Shown here one piece after another: positions 1 to 8,200 of a DNA stretch of 49,451 bases. The notes beneath the pieces were generated by a model. That model was not told where the DNA came from. It saw nothing but the letters and a program-made list of their open reading frames with translations, and made no database searches. Made by a program: the position numbers and the translations under genes. The DNA is from an uncultured Lachnospiraceae bacterium. Its GTDB lineage: Bacteria > Bacillota > Clostridia > Lachnospirales > Lachnospiraceae. Each line of letters starts with the position of its first letter. Position 1 is the stretch's first letter. The stretch lies in contig CAJTQO010000026.1 in the NCBI GenBank assembly GCA_910578405.1, forward strand, positions 1 through 49,451, in the 5' to 3' direction.

Positions 1-90
1 GCAAAAATGCTTTATCATAAGCAAAAATGCTTTATCATAAGCAAAAATACTTTATTATTAGCGAAAATGCTTTATCATAAGTAAAAGCAT
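1..90. repeat. 20-bp tandem direct repeat, four copies plus a partial one
   Basis: The unit gcaaaaatgctttatcataa occurs twice identically (1-20, 21-40), then with three changes (41-60) and one change (61-80), followed by a partial diverged unit at 81-90. The array touches the window edge and may continue to the left. There are no spacers, so it is not a CRISPR. Function unknown. Confidence 0.9.
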
Positions 91-131
91 ACGAAAAAGG
101 AAACAGGATAAAGAAGAAACCATATGGACGC

Positions 132-172
132 AAAGAAAAAGCGGGCATCAATCTCAGCGATTAACACCCGCT
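132..172 (-). terminator. Intrinsic terminator of the candidate ncRNA
   Basis: On the minus strand AGCGGG pairs with CCCGCT (plus-strand arms 140-145 and 167-172) with an inner AATC/GATT helix. A run reading TTTTTCTTT follows. No protein-coding gene ends here, which is why it is assigned to the RNA. Confidence 0.75.
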
Positions 173-470
173 CCTAAACTATACTGTCCAATGGCCTATA
201 CCTCCTGTCTACTTAGTTTTAATATTCACTTTCTTCTTTCGTACCCTTTCCACTTCTCCTCTGTACTACCGTACCGTAACGGGTGATAAACATTTAAAAC
301 TGTTGTCTTTGGCTACTCGTTACCTTTTCCTGTGTACTCGAATACGAATTCTTTAGTCCCTTACCTCTTTGGTGCCCCTAATCAATTTGAGAAATAAAAT
401 TAAGTTTCTGGTGGACTGTACCTCACTTTCTTCCGTATTTTGTTTCATCTATGTGAATTCTTATGTCTAT
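134..470 (-). ncRNA. Candidate structured non-coding RNA of about 335 nt
   Basis: A transcript on the minus strand is predicted from a near-perfect sigma-A promoter (TTGACA at 500-505, 17-nt spacer, TATAAT at 477-482) to a strong intrinsic terminator at 132-172. No convincing ORF lies on this strand in between. A long-range helix is visible: the RNA segment TACAGTCCA (419-411) can pair with TGGACAGTA (190-182) with one mismatch, closing a domain of about 240 nt. The interior is purine-rich with GGTAA- and GAAAG-like single-stranded stretches. It does not resemble RNase P, tmRNA or SRP RNA. Rfam classes such as raiA or 6S RNA were considered but could not be tested by eye. Promoter and terminator are seen directly; the RNA itself is inferred. 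Confidence 0.6.
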
Positions 471-476
471 GGTTAC

Positions 477-505
477 ATTATATACACGAATCTTCTTTTT
501 GTCAA
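477..505 (-). promoter_or_regulatory. Sigma-A promoter of the candidate ncRNA
   Basis: TTGACA (500-505 complement), exactly 17 nt, TATAAT (477-482 complement). Both hexamers match consensus fully. Expected transcription start near 470. Confidence 0.8.
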
Positions 506-788
506 CACTTTTCTTCTTATTTTTTTATATTTTTTCATTTTACTGCTTATTATCCGAAATTATTCAATATTTTACCAAATTTCTACTTTTTATCCAAATA
601 TTCCCTGTCTTTCACAACTTCCCAAGCAGACATGCCCGCTTAACGCTGCGCAAAAACTAATTTTTGCACTGCCGCTTACTTCCACCCGCCTTCCGCCCAG
701 TGGATTTCCCCTTCCGATATGCCGCTAAACTTGCCTAAATTCCATATAAGCCTAAGCGCAGGCATCCCTGCGAATTTTCACGAACTTC
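506..788. other. Non-coding AT-rich stretch
   Basis: T-rich plus strand (500-600) followed by mixed sequence up to the typA promoter. Short open frames around 369-728 have no ribosome-binding site and no recognisable product. I see no further gene or structure here. Confidence 0.5.
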
Positions 789-817
789 TTGCAAGACGTC
801 ACATTCAGTGCTATAAT
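789..817 (+). promoter_or_regulatory. Promoter of typA
   Basis: TTGCAA (789-794), 17-nt spacer, TATAAT (812-817) with an upstream TG (extended -10). Confidence 0.75.
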
Positions 818-895
818 ACAAAAGTTTGAAAATTTATGGCCGGCGCATCCGAAACAGGAGGGCATTCCGGCAGACATTCTATATGAGGAGAATTT

Positions 896-2725
896 ATGGA
901 ACAGACCAGAAACGATGTAAGAAATGTAGCGATTATCGCCCATGTAGACCATGGCAAGACCACGCTGGTGGACGAACTTTTGAAACAAAGCGGCGTATTC
1001 CGTGAAAACCAGGCGGTAGCCGAACGCGTCATGGATTCCAACGACATTGAACGCGAACGCGGCATTACCATTTTATCCAAAAATACTGCCGTTACCTATA
1101 AGAATACAAAAATCAATATTATCGACACTCCCGGCCATGCCGATTTCGGCGGTGAGGTGGAGCGCGTCCTGAAAATGGTCAACGGGGTCATCCTGGTGGT
1201 GGACGCTTTTGAAGGCTCCATGCCGCAGACCAAATTTGTCCTGCATAAGGCGCTGGAACTCCAGCTTCCCGTCATTGTCTGCATCAATAAAATAGACAGA
1301 CCGGAAGCCAGGCCCAAAGAGGTAATTGATGAAGTGCTGGAACTTCTGATTGATTTGGAGGCTAATGAAGACCAACTGGACTGCCCCTTTATTTTCGCTT
1401 CCGCCAAGACCGGCGTGGCTTCCTATGAAATGGAGCAGGAAGGGACGGATATGGTTCCGCTATTCGAAACCATCTTAAACTATATCCCGGCCCCCACCGG
1501 CGATCCAGACGCTGGCACCCAGGTACTGGTCAGCACCATTGACTACAACGAATATGTGGGCCGCATCGGCGTGGGAAAAGTGGACAACGGTTCCCTGAAA
1601 GTCAACCAGGAGGTGGTGATTGTAAACCATCATGAACCGGATAAAATGAAAAAAGTAAAAATCAGCAAATTGTATGAATTTGACGGCCTGGAGAAAGTGG
1701 AAGTAAAGGAAGCGGGGATTGGCTCCATTGTAGCCATTTCCGGCATTGCGGATATCCATATCGGAGACACGCTCTGTTCGCCGGACAATCCTTCCCCCAT
1801 TCCTTTCCAAAAAATTTCAGAGCCTACCATTGCCATGCATTTTATCGTCAATGACTCCCCCCTGGCCGGACAGGAAGGAAAATACGTTACCAGCCGCCAT
1901 TTGCGCGACCGCCTGTTCCGTGAGCTAAATACGGACGTCTCTTTGCGGGTGGAAGAAACGGACACTACGGAAGCTTTTAAAGTTTCCGGGCGCGGGGAAC
2001 TGCATCTTTCCGTCCTTATTGAAAATATGCGGCGGGAAGGCTATGAATTTGCGGTCAGCAAAGCAGAAGTTTTATACAAAACCGACGAAAACGGCAAAAA
2101 GCTGGAGCCTATGGAGTGCGTATACATTGATGTGCCAGAAGAGTTTTCCGGCACCGTCATTGAAAAACTCAGCCAGAGAAAAGGCGAACTGCAGAATATG
2201 GGAACAGCCTCCGGCGGCTACACCCGTCTGGAATTTTCCATTCCTTCCCGCGGATTGATTGGCTACCGGGGAGATTTCATGACAGACACTAAGGGAAATG
2301 GAATAATGAACAGCAGTTTTAACGGCTATGGCCCTTATAAAGGAGATATCCAATACCGCAAACAAGGCTCCCTTATTGCTTTCGAAGCAGGGGAAGCCAT
2401 TACCTACGGTCTGTTTAATGCACAGGAACGCGGCATCCTGTTTATCGGCCCGGGCGCAAAAGTCTACTCCGGTATGGTAGTGGGCCAGAATGGCCGCGGA
2501 GAAGACATTGAACTGAATGTGTGCAAGAAAAAACAGCTCACCAATACCCGTTCTTCCAGCGCCGATGAGTCCCTGCGGCTTACGCCGCCAAAGACGCTCA
2601 GCCTGGAACAAGCCTTGGAATTCATTGATACGGACGAACTGCTGGAAGTCACCCCCACCTCGCTGCGAATCCGCAAAAAAATCCTGGATCCCACCATGCG
2701 CAAGCGGGCGGCTATGAAACAGTAG
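896..2725 (+). CDS. typA: Ribosome-associated GTPase TypA/BipA
   Basis: A translational GTPase of the EF-G type that binds the ribosome and is needed for growth under stress or in the cold and for large-subunit assembly. G1 AHVDHGKTTLVDELL, the switch region RGITI, G3 DTPGHADFGGEVERV and G4 NKIDR are all present in the first ~140 residues. Domain II, the EF-G-like domains and the TypA-specific C-terminal domain (SRGLIGYRGDFMTDT and the terminal RIRKK region) follow. The length of 609 aa is normal for the family. The ATG is preceded by a GAGGAG ribosome-binding site and the promoter at 789-817. It is the only gene on its strand before 5236 and converges on mgtE, with a dispersed repeat element between the two stops. 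Intact, with nothing unusual. Confidence 0.97.
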   Translation: MEQTRNDVRNVAIIAHVDHGKTTLVDELLKQSGVFRENQAVAERVMDSNDIERERGITILSKNTAVTYKNTKINIIDTPGHADFGGEVERVLKMVNGVILVVDAFEGSMPQTKFVLHKALELQLPVIVCINKIDRPEARPKEVIDEVLELLIDLEANEDQLDCPFIFASAKTGVASYEMEQEGTDMVPLFETILNYIPAPTGDPDAGTQVLVSTIDYNEYVGRIGVGKVDNGSLKVNQEVVIVNHHEPDKMKKVKISKLYEFDGLEKVEVKEAGIGSIVAISGIADIHIGDTLCSPDNPSPIPFQKISEPTIAMHFIVNDSPLAGQEGKYVTSRHLRDRLFRELNTDVSLRVEETDTTEAFKVSGRGELHLSVLIENMRREGYEFAVSKAEVLYKTDENGKKLEPMECVYIDVPEEFSGTVIEKLSQRKGELQNMGTASGGYTRLEFSIPSRGLIGYRGDFMTDTKGNGIMNSSFNGYGPYKGDIQYRKQGSLIAFEAGEAITYGLFNAQERGILFIGPGAKVYSGMVVGQNGRGEDIELNVCKKKQLTNTRSSSADESLRLTPPKTLSLEQALEFIDTDELLEVTPTSLRIRKKILDPTMRKRAAMKQ

Positions 2726-2750
2726 CCTGCCCGTACCGCGCCATAAACGT

Positions 2751-2872
2751 AAGCTTTTCGGGGCGGCGCAAACCATATCCCTCATCCGGACACGCTTTCA
2801 CTCATGGCAGACGCAACGGCGCCTTTCCATGGCCTGGACCGAGGGGTATCGTTTATGCCGCCCCGAAAAGCC
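2751..2872 (-). repeat. Dispersed inverted-repeat element, copy A
   Basis: An imperfect palindrome between the convergent typA and mgtE stops. The arms share gcttttcggggcggc and extend to about 32 nt each. Read on the minus strand, the core carries ggtccaggccat and ggcgccgttgcgtctgcc, shared with copy B at 28784-28952. It lacks about 14 nt of one hairpin half present in copy B. No U-tract flanks it, so it is not a normal terminator. Confidence 0.75.
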
Positions 2873-2904
2873 TAATTCAATGACAATGGCCTGCATTCCC
2901 CCAT

Positions 2905-4254
2905 TTATATTCCCAAAACCCTTGTTGCAATGGCAAAATAAATCACCAGCGACAGCGCATCCACAATCGTTGTAATAAATGGGCTGGCCATCACCGCCGG
3001 GTCAAATCCCAGCCGTTTGGCCAATACCGGCAGGGTGCAGCCAATCATCTTGGCAATAGCCACTGCCGCCACTAAGGTAGTGCATACCACCATGGCCACA
3101 TTGGCTCCTACCCGGTCAAACAGCATCAGCTTTGCAAAATAAGCCGCAGACAGCGTAACTCCGCAAATTAGCGCCACCCGCAGTTCCTTCCAGACAATTT
3201 TCGGCACATCCGCATACTCAATTTCATTCAACGACAGCCCGCGGATTATCGTTACGCTGGCCTGCCCTCCCGCGTTTCCCCCCGTATCCATCAGCATCGG
3301 AATAAATGCAGTGAGAATCGGAAAAATACTGAGCGCATCCTCAAAAGCGGTAATAATGCTTCCCGTAAAAGTAGCGGAAATCATTAACAGCAACAGCCAC
3401 GGAATCCTCTTCTTCCATGTTTCAAACACCCCTGTTTTCATATAAGGTTTGTCACTTGGCACAATAGCCGCCATTTTTTCAATATCTTCCGTCGCTTCTT
3501 CCTGCAGGATGTCCACCACGTCATCCACCGTAACAATGCCTACCAGCCTGCCCTCATTATCCACCACAGGCATAGCCGTAAAATCATATTTTTGGAACTG
3601 TCTGGCCACCTCCTCCTGATCCATCAGCGTATTCAGACAAATCACATTCTCATGCATGATTTCCCCAATCACAGCGTCGGAAGGGCTAAGCAGCAGATAG
3701 CGCAGCGTCACAGTCCCAACCAGAAGCCGTTTGGCGTCCAGCACATAGCAGATATTGATTGTTTCACTGTCCACCCCAACCTGACGGATTCTCTGGATAG
3801 CGTCCTCCACGGTCATAATTTCTTTTAAGTCCACATATTCCACAGTCATAATGCTTCCGGCCGAATCCTCCGGATACCGCAGCAACTGATTAATATCCCT
3901 CCTTGTCTCCGCACTGGCATTGGACAAAAGCTTCTTTACAATATTAGCGGGCATTTCCTCCAGGAAATCCGCCGCATCGTCCGCCATCAGATTGTCAATA
4001 ATATTCGCCGCCTCCCGGTCAGACAGGGAAGTGATGATTAGCTGCTGGTTCTCCACTTCCAGATAAGAAAACACATCCGCCGCCATATTTTTCGGCAGGA
4101 TACGGAATATTTTCAGCAAATCCCCCTCTTCCAACTCCTCCAACACCGCGGCAATATCCACGGTATTCATATCCGCCATCCGCTGGCGCAGCCTGGTGTA
4201 CTGCCTGTCCCTCAACAATTCCTGAATCATTTCCAAGTCTTTGCCTTTTTCCAT
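2905..4254 (-). CDS. mgtE: Magnesium transporter MgtE
   Basis: A Mg2+ channel/transporter of the MgtE family in the cytoplasmic membrane. Seen in order: an N-terminal acidic helical superhelix domain (about residues 1-130, with NTVDIAAVLEELEEGD), two CBS domains (about 135-260, including SAGSIMTVEYV and AMPVVDNEGRLVGIVTVDD), and a C-terminal membrane domain of five helices with the pore motif region PMLMDTGGNAGGQAS. From the chosen ATG the protein is 449 aa, the usual length. This ATG has GGAGG eight bases upstream, better than the in-frame TTG at 4290. In this family Mg2+ binding between the N and CBS domains closes the pore; no M-box leader was recognised upstream. An overlapping out-of-frame ATG with a good ribosome-binding site begins at 4315 (see findings). 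Confidence 0.96.
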   Translation of the reverse strand: MEKGKDLEMIQELLRDRQYTRLRQRMADMNTVDIAAVLEELEEGDLLKIFRILPKNMAADVFSYLEVENQQLIITSLSDREAANIIDNLMADDAADFLEEMPANIVKKLLSNASAETRRDINQLLRYPEDSAGSIMTVEYVDLKEIMTVEDAIQRIRQVGVDSETINICYVLDAKRLLVGTVTLRYLLLSPSDAVIGEIMHENVICLNTLMDQEEVARQFQKYDFTAMPVVDNEGRLVGIVTVDDVVDILQEEATEDIEKMAAIVPSDKPYMKTGVFETWKKRIPWLLLLMISATFTGSIITAFEDALSIFPILTAFIPMLMDTGGNAGGQASVTIIRGLSLNEIEYADVPKIVWKELRVALICGVTLSAAYFAKLMLFDRVGANVAMVVCTTLVAAVAIAKMIGCTLPVLAKRLGFDPAVMASPFITTIVDALSLVIYFAIATRVLGI

Positions 4255-4344
4255 CGCATGTTCCTCCGTCTGTGATTTTGTCTGAACCAATTGTGCCGCT
4301 TATGCCTGCTTCCATAAAAACCACCTCCCTTTGTACCATGCTTA

Positions 4345-4392
4345 TGCCATGCCTGTCAGTACAGGCTGTCGAAAGACGCCGGCGCTTCAAAA
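4345..4392 (+). repeat. Fragment of the dispersed inverted-repeat element, copy C
   Basis: The segment containing cagtacaggctgtcgaaag followed by acgccggcgctt aligns with the left half of copy B (cagtccaggccatcgaaag followed by acgccggcgctt). The match stops at about 4391. It overlaps the last codons and stop of the YigZ-family gene. Confidence 0.6.
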
Positions 4393-5024
4393 TAATAACT
4401 TCCCTTATCTTCTATTTTCACCCTGCCTGCCGTCGCTTCCGTCAGCTCCCGGCGCAGCCTTACCACATCCTGTTTTGGCACGAGCAGCTTAAGCCTTACC
4501 GCTTCCACATATTCTGCCTGCGCAGGCTCTAAGCCCATCTGCCCCAGGATGTATTGGATTTTCCCAATGCCGCTATAGTCCGTTTCTATCAAAAGTTCCG
4601 TGCCATACTGCATCACGGCTATTTCTGACGCTTTTAACCCTGCCTGCACGGCCTGCGTATAGGCGCGCACCAGTCCGCCTGTCCCAAGTAACGTCCCGCC
4701 AAAATACCGCGTCACTACCACCGCCGCATTCCGCACGCCACATCCAAGCAATACTTCCAACATAGGTTTCCCCGCCGTCCCCGCAGGCTCCCCATCGTCG
4801 CTGCACCGCGTCAACTGCGCCCGCTCTCCCACCACAAAAGCCGAACAGTTATGCCTCGCGTCCCAATAGTTCTTTTTTATGGATTCTATAAAACCTGCCG
4901 CTTCCTCCTCGGACGCAACCGGGGACAGCGTGGCAATAAAACGGGACTTCTTCTCCACGATTTCCCCGCTGCCGCCTTTTTTTAGTATTTTGTAAGGTAA
5001 AAATGTCTGCTCTCTCTGTTCCAT
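4356..5024 (-). CDS. YigZ / IMPACT family protein
   Basis: A protein of the UPF0029/IMPACT family, related to the conserved YigZ/YvyE proteins; the molecular role in bacteria is poorly defined (a translation-associated role has been proposed). The family start EIVEKKSRFIATLSPV and the core DGEPAGTAGKPMLEVL and VVTRYFGGTLLGTGGLVRAY are clear (about residues 20-130). The UPF0029 C-terminal domain follows (YSGIGKIQYIL). At 222 aa it is slightly longer than common homologues. The last residues (EAPASFDSLY) are encoded by sequence matching a fragment of the dispersed repeat, so the tail may be a late addition. The start ATG has GGGGAAG upstream. The stop is about 100 bp before mgtE on the same strand, so the two may be co-transcribed. 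Confidence 0.93.
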   Translation of the reverse strand: MEQREQTFLPYKILKKGGSGEIVEKKSRFIATLSPVASEEEAAGFIESIKKNYWDARHNCSAFVVGERAQLTRCSDDGEPAGTAGKPMLEVLLGCGVRNAAVVVTRYFGGTLLGTGGLVRAYTQAVQAGLKASEIAVMQYGTELLIETDYSGIGKIQYILGQMGLEPAQAEYVEAVRLKLLVPKQDVVRLRRELTEATAGRVKIEDKGSYYFEAPASFDSLY

Positions 5025-5165
5025 ATATTCTTCCCCAATCCACGCCCTATTATTTTATCTTCTTCCTTACCGCTACAACATTTTACCATAACCCGGAATA
5101 AAAAGATATCCAATTGTAAATAATTTCTTAATATAAAGTAAGAATTTCATGAAAAAACTTTTTTT

Positions 5166-5187
5166 TCCATCTATACTTTGCTATAAT
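5166..5187 (+). promoter_or_regulatory. Extended -10 promoter of the PBP gene
   Basis: TTTGCTATAAT ends at 5187: a perfect TATAAT with TG one base upstream. The -35 region is only T-rich. It lies about 50 bp before the chosen start at 5236. Confidence 0.6.
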
Positions 5188-5235
5188 CATGCTATTAGTT
5201 GTGCGGACTATGCACACTTCAAGGAGGAAGATTCA

Positions 5236-8022
5236 ATGAATTATGGAAAAAAGGGCGTCTACCGCAAACAAAAGGCGCTCCGTTCAACGTCTGCGAAGTG
5301 GGGGAAGAAATTTGCGCTTACCTTTTTTAACGTTATGCTGGCTGGCGTCGTTGTGGCCGGCGTATTGGGGGTAAGCGTGGGGTTTGGCGTGTTCCGGGGC
5401 ATCATCGACACCTCGCCGGAAATCGGCAACATTGATGTGCAGCCCACCGGATTCTCCACTTTCGTGTACGATATTGACGGCAACCAGACGGCAAAACTGA
5501 TTGCCGAAAATTCAAACCGTATCCCGGTCACTATGGATATGATACCCGAAAACCTGGCTCACGCGTTTGTAGCCATTGAGGACGAGCGTTTTTATGAGCA
5601 CAACGGAATTGATATCAAAGGCATTATCCGCGCCGGGATTAAAGGGATAACCAGCGGGCATTTTTCCGAAGGCGCCAGCACCATTACGCAGCAGCTTCTG
5701 AAAAACAATGTGTTCACCGAGTGGACAAAAGAAGAACGCGGCCTGAATATGGACAAAATCAAACGTAAGGTACAGGAACAGTACCTTGCCCTGGAGTTAG
5801 AAAAAACCGCCACCAAAGATGAAATTCTGCTAAACTACATGAATTCCATCAACCTTGGGCAAAATACCCTGGGCGTTCAGGCGGCGTCCCAACGTTATTT
5901 CAACAAATCGGTCAGTGAGCTGAACCTGTCCGAATGCGCCGTGATTGCCAGCATCACCCAGAACCCGTCCCGCTTCAACCCGATTACCCATCCGGAGTAT
6001 AACTCGGAACGGCGGGCCAAAGTATTGAATAATATGCTGGAACAGGGCTACATTACCCAGGCGGAATATGACAATGCCATGGAAGACGATGTATATTCCC
6101 GCATCCAGGTGACAAACGAAGAGGTTGAGGAGACTTCCATCAATACATATTTTGTGGATGCCCTGACCGATGATGTACTGGAAGACCTGGTAGCGGCCGG
6201 ATACAACGAAACCCAGGCATATACCCTGCTCTACACCGGCGGGCTGAAAATATACTCTACGCAGGACCCGGCCATCCAGGCCATCTGTGACGAAGTCTTT
6301 AACAATGAGGAAAATTACCCCGCCAATGTAAAATGGTACCTCAACTATGAGCTGACCATTCAGAAAAAAAACGGGGAAACGCAAAACCACAGCACCGAAA
6401 TGTACCGCAGCCATTACCGGGAACAGAACCGGAACTTCGACCTAATCTATTCTTCCAAAGAAGAAGCGGATGAAGGAATTGCCAACTATAAGCTGGCTGT
6501 TATGGAAGAAGGGGACGATGTGCTTGCGGAAAAGATTACCCTTACGCCGCAGCCACAGGTATCCATCGTAGTGGAAGACCAAAGCAGCGGGGCCATAGTC
6601 GCCATGGTAGGGGGGCGCGGCGCCAAGGAAGGAAGCCGGACGCTCAACCGCGCCACTGACACCGTAAGGCAGCCTGGCTCCACCTTTAAGGTCGTTTCCA
6701 CCTATGCCCCGGCTTTGGACAATGCAGGGCTGACGCTTGCCACCGTGCAAAATGACGCTCCGTTCACTTATGCCAATGGAAAGCCTGTCCGCAACTGGTA
6801 CGGGGAATCCTACCGCGGCATATGTTCCCTGCGTCAGGGCATCCAAGACTCCTTAAACATTGTGGCAGTGAAAACGCTGACACAAATCACCCCAAGGCTG
6901 GGTTTTGATTACCTGCAAAATTTCGGCATTACCACTCTCGTGGAATCCCAGGAAATCAACGGGCAGATTTTTACCGATATCCAGCAGTCACTAGCCTTAG
7001 GCGGCATTACCAACGGCGTAACCAACGAAGAGCTAAACGGCGCATATGCCACCATTGCCAACCACGGCACCTATATCAAACCTAAATTATACAACACGGT
7101 GGTAGACCATGACGGCAATGTAATCCTTGACAATACACAGCCGGAAACCAAGCAGGTTATTAAGGAAACCACAGCATTCCTGCTTACGGACGCTATGGTG
7201 GATGTTGTGACCAAAGGGACGGGCCGTTCCGTCAATTTCGGCGGCATGGCCATTGCAGGCAAAACCGGGACGACCTCCGATTATAATGACGTATGGTTCT
7301 CCGGGTACACTCCTTATTACACGGCAACGACCTGGACAGGGTTTGACAACAATGTAAAGCTGTCCGGAGAGGAAAAGAACCTGGCCAAATCCTTATGGCG
7401 CGCCGTTATGTCCAAAATCCATGAGGAACTGCCAAACGAACCGTTTTCCGTACCGCCTGGCATTATCACCTCCACCGTATGCTCCAAATCAGGCAAACAG
7501 CCGATACCTGGGTTATGCGATGGCTCTTTAAAGACAGAATACTTTGCCGACGGCGTAACGCCGGCAGAAACTTGCGATGTCCATTATCAGGGCGCAATCT
7601 GTCAATACTGTGGATTGCCTGCAACGGAATTCTGCCCGTTCAAGATTGAAGGCGTACTGGAACTGTTGCCTACGGAAGACAATTCCCTGCAAAGCGGTTC
7701 CTCCACTACGGCGCAAGTAACCAATCCGGACGGCACGGTTTCCACGGTAACGCTCCCTGCTAACCAGGCAAACCTTTGTCCGCACACGATAGAATTTATG
7801 TCTACGCCGGGCTGGGAAGCGATTGTGGAACAGCAGAGGAATGAAATCCTGATACGTGACATAGAGGCACAGCAGCAGGCGGCTATGGAAGCGCAGCAGC
7901 AAGGTTTGGAAAATCCCCAGGCTCCTCCGGCGGAACAGCCTGTACAGGAACCTGCTCCCCCTGCGCCAGAAGCGCAGCCAGAAGTCACGCCACAACCTCC
8001 GGAGGAAACTCCGGCTGAGTAA
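5236..8022 (+). CDS. Class A penicillin-binding protein (PBP1 type)
   Basis: A bifunctional peptidoglycan synthase. It has a short basic cytoplasmic tail and one membrane helix (about residues 28-60). A GT51 glycosyltransferase domain follows, with IEDERFYEHNGID near residue 115 and EGASTITQQLLKN. The transpeptidase domain has SxxK as PGSTFK (Ser near 482), SLN (near 539) and KTGTT (Lys near 676). The C-terminus adds a cysteine-containing segment (CQYCGLPATEFC) and a Pro/Glu/Gln-rich tail, a layout common in Clostridia. The start at 5236 is chosen because AAGGAGG precedes it at ideal spacing; an in-frame ATG at 5149 would place the promoter inside the gene. The 928-aa length suits the family. 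A terminator follows at 8077-8128. Confidence 0.96.
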   Translation: MNYGKKGVYRKQKALRSTSAKWGKKFALTFFNVMLAGVVVAGVLGVSVGFGVFRGIIDTSPEIGNIDVQPTGFSTFVYDIDGNQTAKLIAENSNRIPVTMDMIPENLAHAFVAIEDERFYEHNGIDIKGIIRAGIKGITSGHFSEGASTITQQLLKNNVFTEWTKEERGLNMDKIKRKVQEQYLALELEKTATKDEILLNYMNSINLGQNTLGVQAASQRYFNKSVSELNLSECAVIASITQNPSRFNPITHPEYNSERRAKVLNNMLEQGYITQAEYDNAMEDDVYSRIQVTNEEVEETSINTYFVDALTDDVLEDLVAAGYNETQAYTLLYTGGLKIYSTQDPAIQAICDEVFNNEENYPANVKWYLNYELTIQKKNGETQNHSTEMYRSHYREQNRNFDLIYSSKEEADEGIANYKLAVMEEGDDVLAEKITLTPQPQVSIVVEDQSSGAIVAMVGGRGAKEGSRTLNRATDTVRQPGSTFKVVSTYAPALDNAGLTLATVQNDAPFTYANGKPVRNWYGESYRGICSLRQGIQDSLNIVAVKTLTQITPRLGFDYLQNFGITTLVESQEINGQIFTDIQQSLALGGITNGVTNEELNGAYATIANHGTYIKPKLYNTVVDHDGNVILDNTQPETKQVIKETTAFLLTDAMVDVVTKGTGRSVNFGGMAIAGKTGTTSDYNDVWFSGYTPYYTATTWTGFDNNVKLSGEEKNLAKSLWRAVMSKIHEELPNEPFSVPPGIITSTVCSKSGKQPIPGLCDGSLKTEYFADGVTPAETCDVHYQGAICQYCGLPATEFCPFKIEGVLELLPTEDNSLQSGSSTTAQVTNPDGTVSTVTLPANQANLCPHTIEFMSTPGWEAIVEQQRNEILIRDIEAQQQAAMEAQQQGLENPQAPPAEQPVQEPAPPAPEAQPEVTPQPPEETPAE

Positions 8023-8076
8023 ACAAGCCGTATGGTTTGCAGCTTCTACACCTGGACGGTATTGTTTTCCGTTTAT

Positions 8077-8128
8077 AAAAACCGGAAAGAGATTCCTGAC
8101 AAGGAGCCTCTTTCCGGTTTTCTTTTTT
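8077..8128. terminator. Bidirectional intrinsic terminator
   Basis: The arms aaaaccggaaagag (8077-8090) and ctctttccggtttt (8108-8121) form a 14-bp stem, followed by cttttttg on the plus strand. The minus strand also ends in a T-run. It separates the convergent PBP and carboxypeptidase genes. Confidence 0.85.
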
Positions 8129-8200
8129 GACGCTGCTTTCGCATTTTTTAGCGCCGCTTTCAAAATTTATCTGATGCGCCCATCCCTTTTCCTGGTAAGA

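Noticed and set aside
132..505. Assignment of the left RNA to RNase P, tmRNA or SRP RNA
   Set aside because: The diagnostic conserved segments of these RNAs (for example GAGGAAAGUCC of RNase P, or a tRNA-like end for tmRNA) are absent.
369..728. 119-aa ORF on the plus strand
   Set aside because: It is AT-rich and hydrophobic by composition, has no ribosome-binding site, and overlaps the promoter and 5' end of the candidate minus-strand RNA.
2751..2872. Copy A as an ordinary bidirectional terminator of typA and mgtE
   Set aside because: It has no U-tract on either side and a ~60-nt internal core shared with a distant copy.
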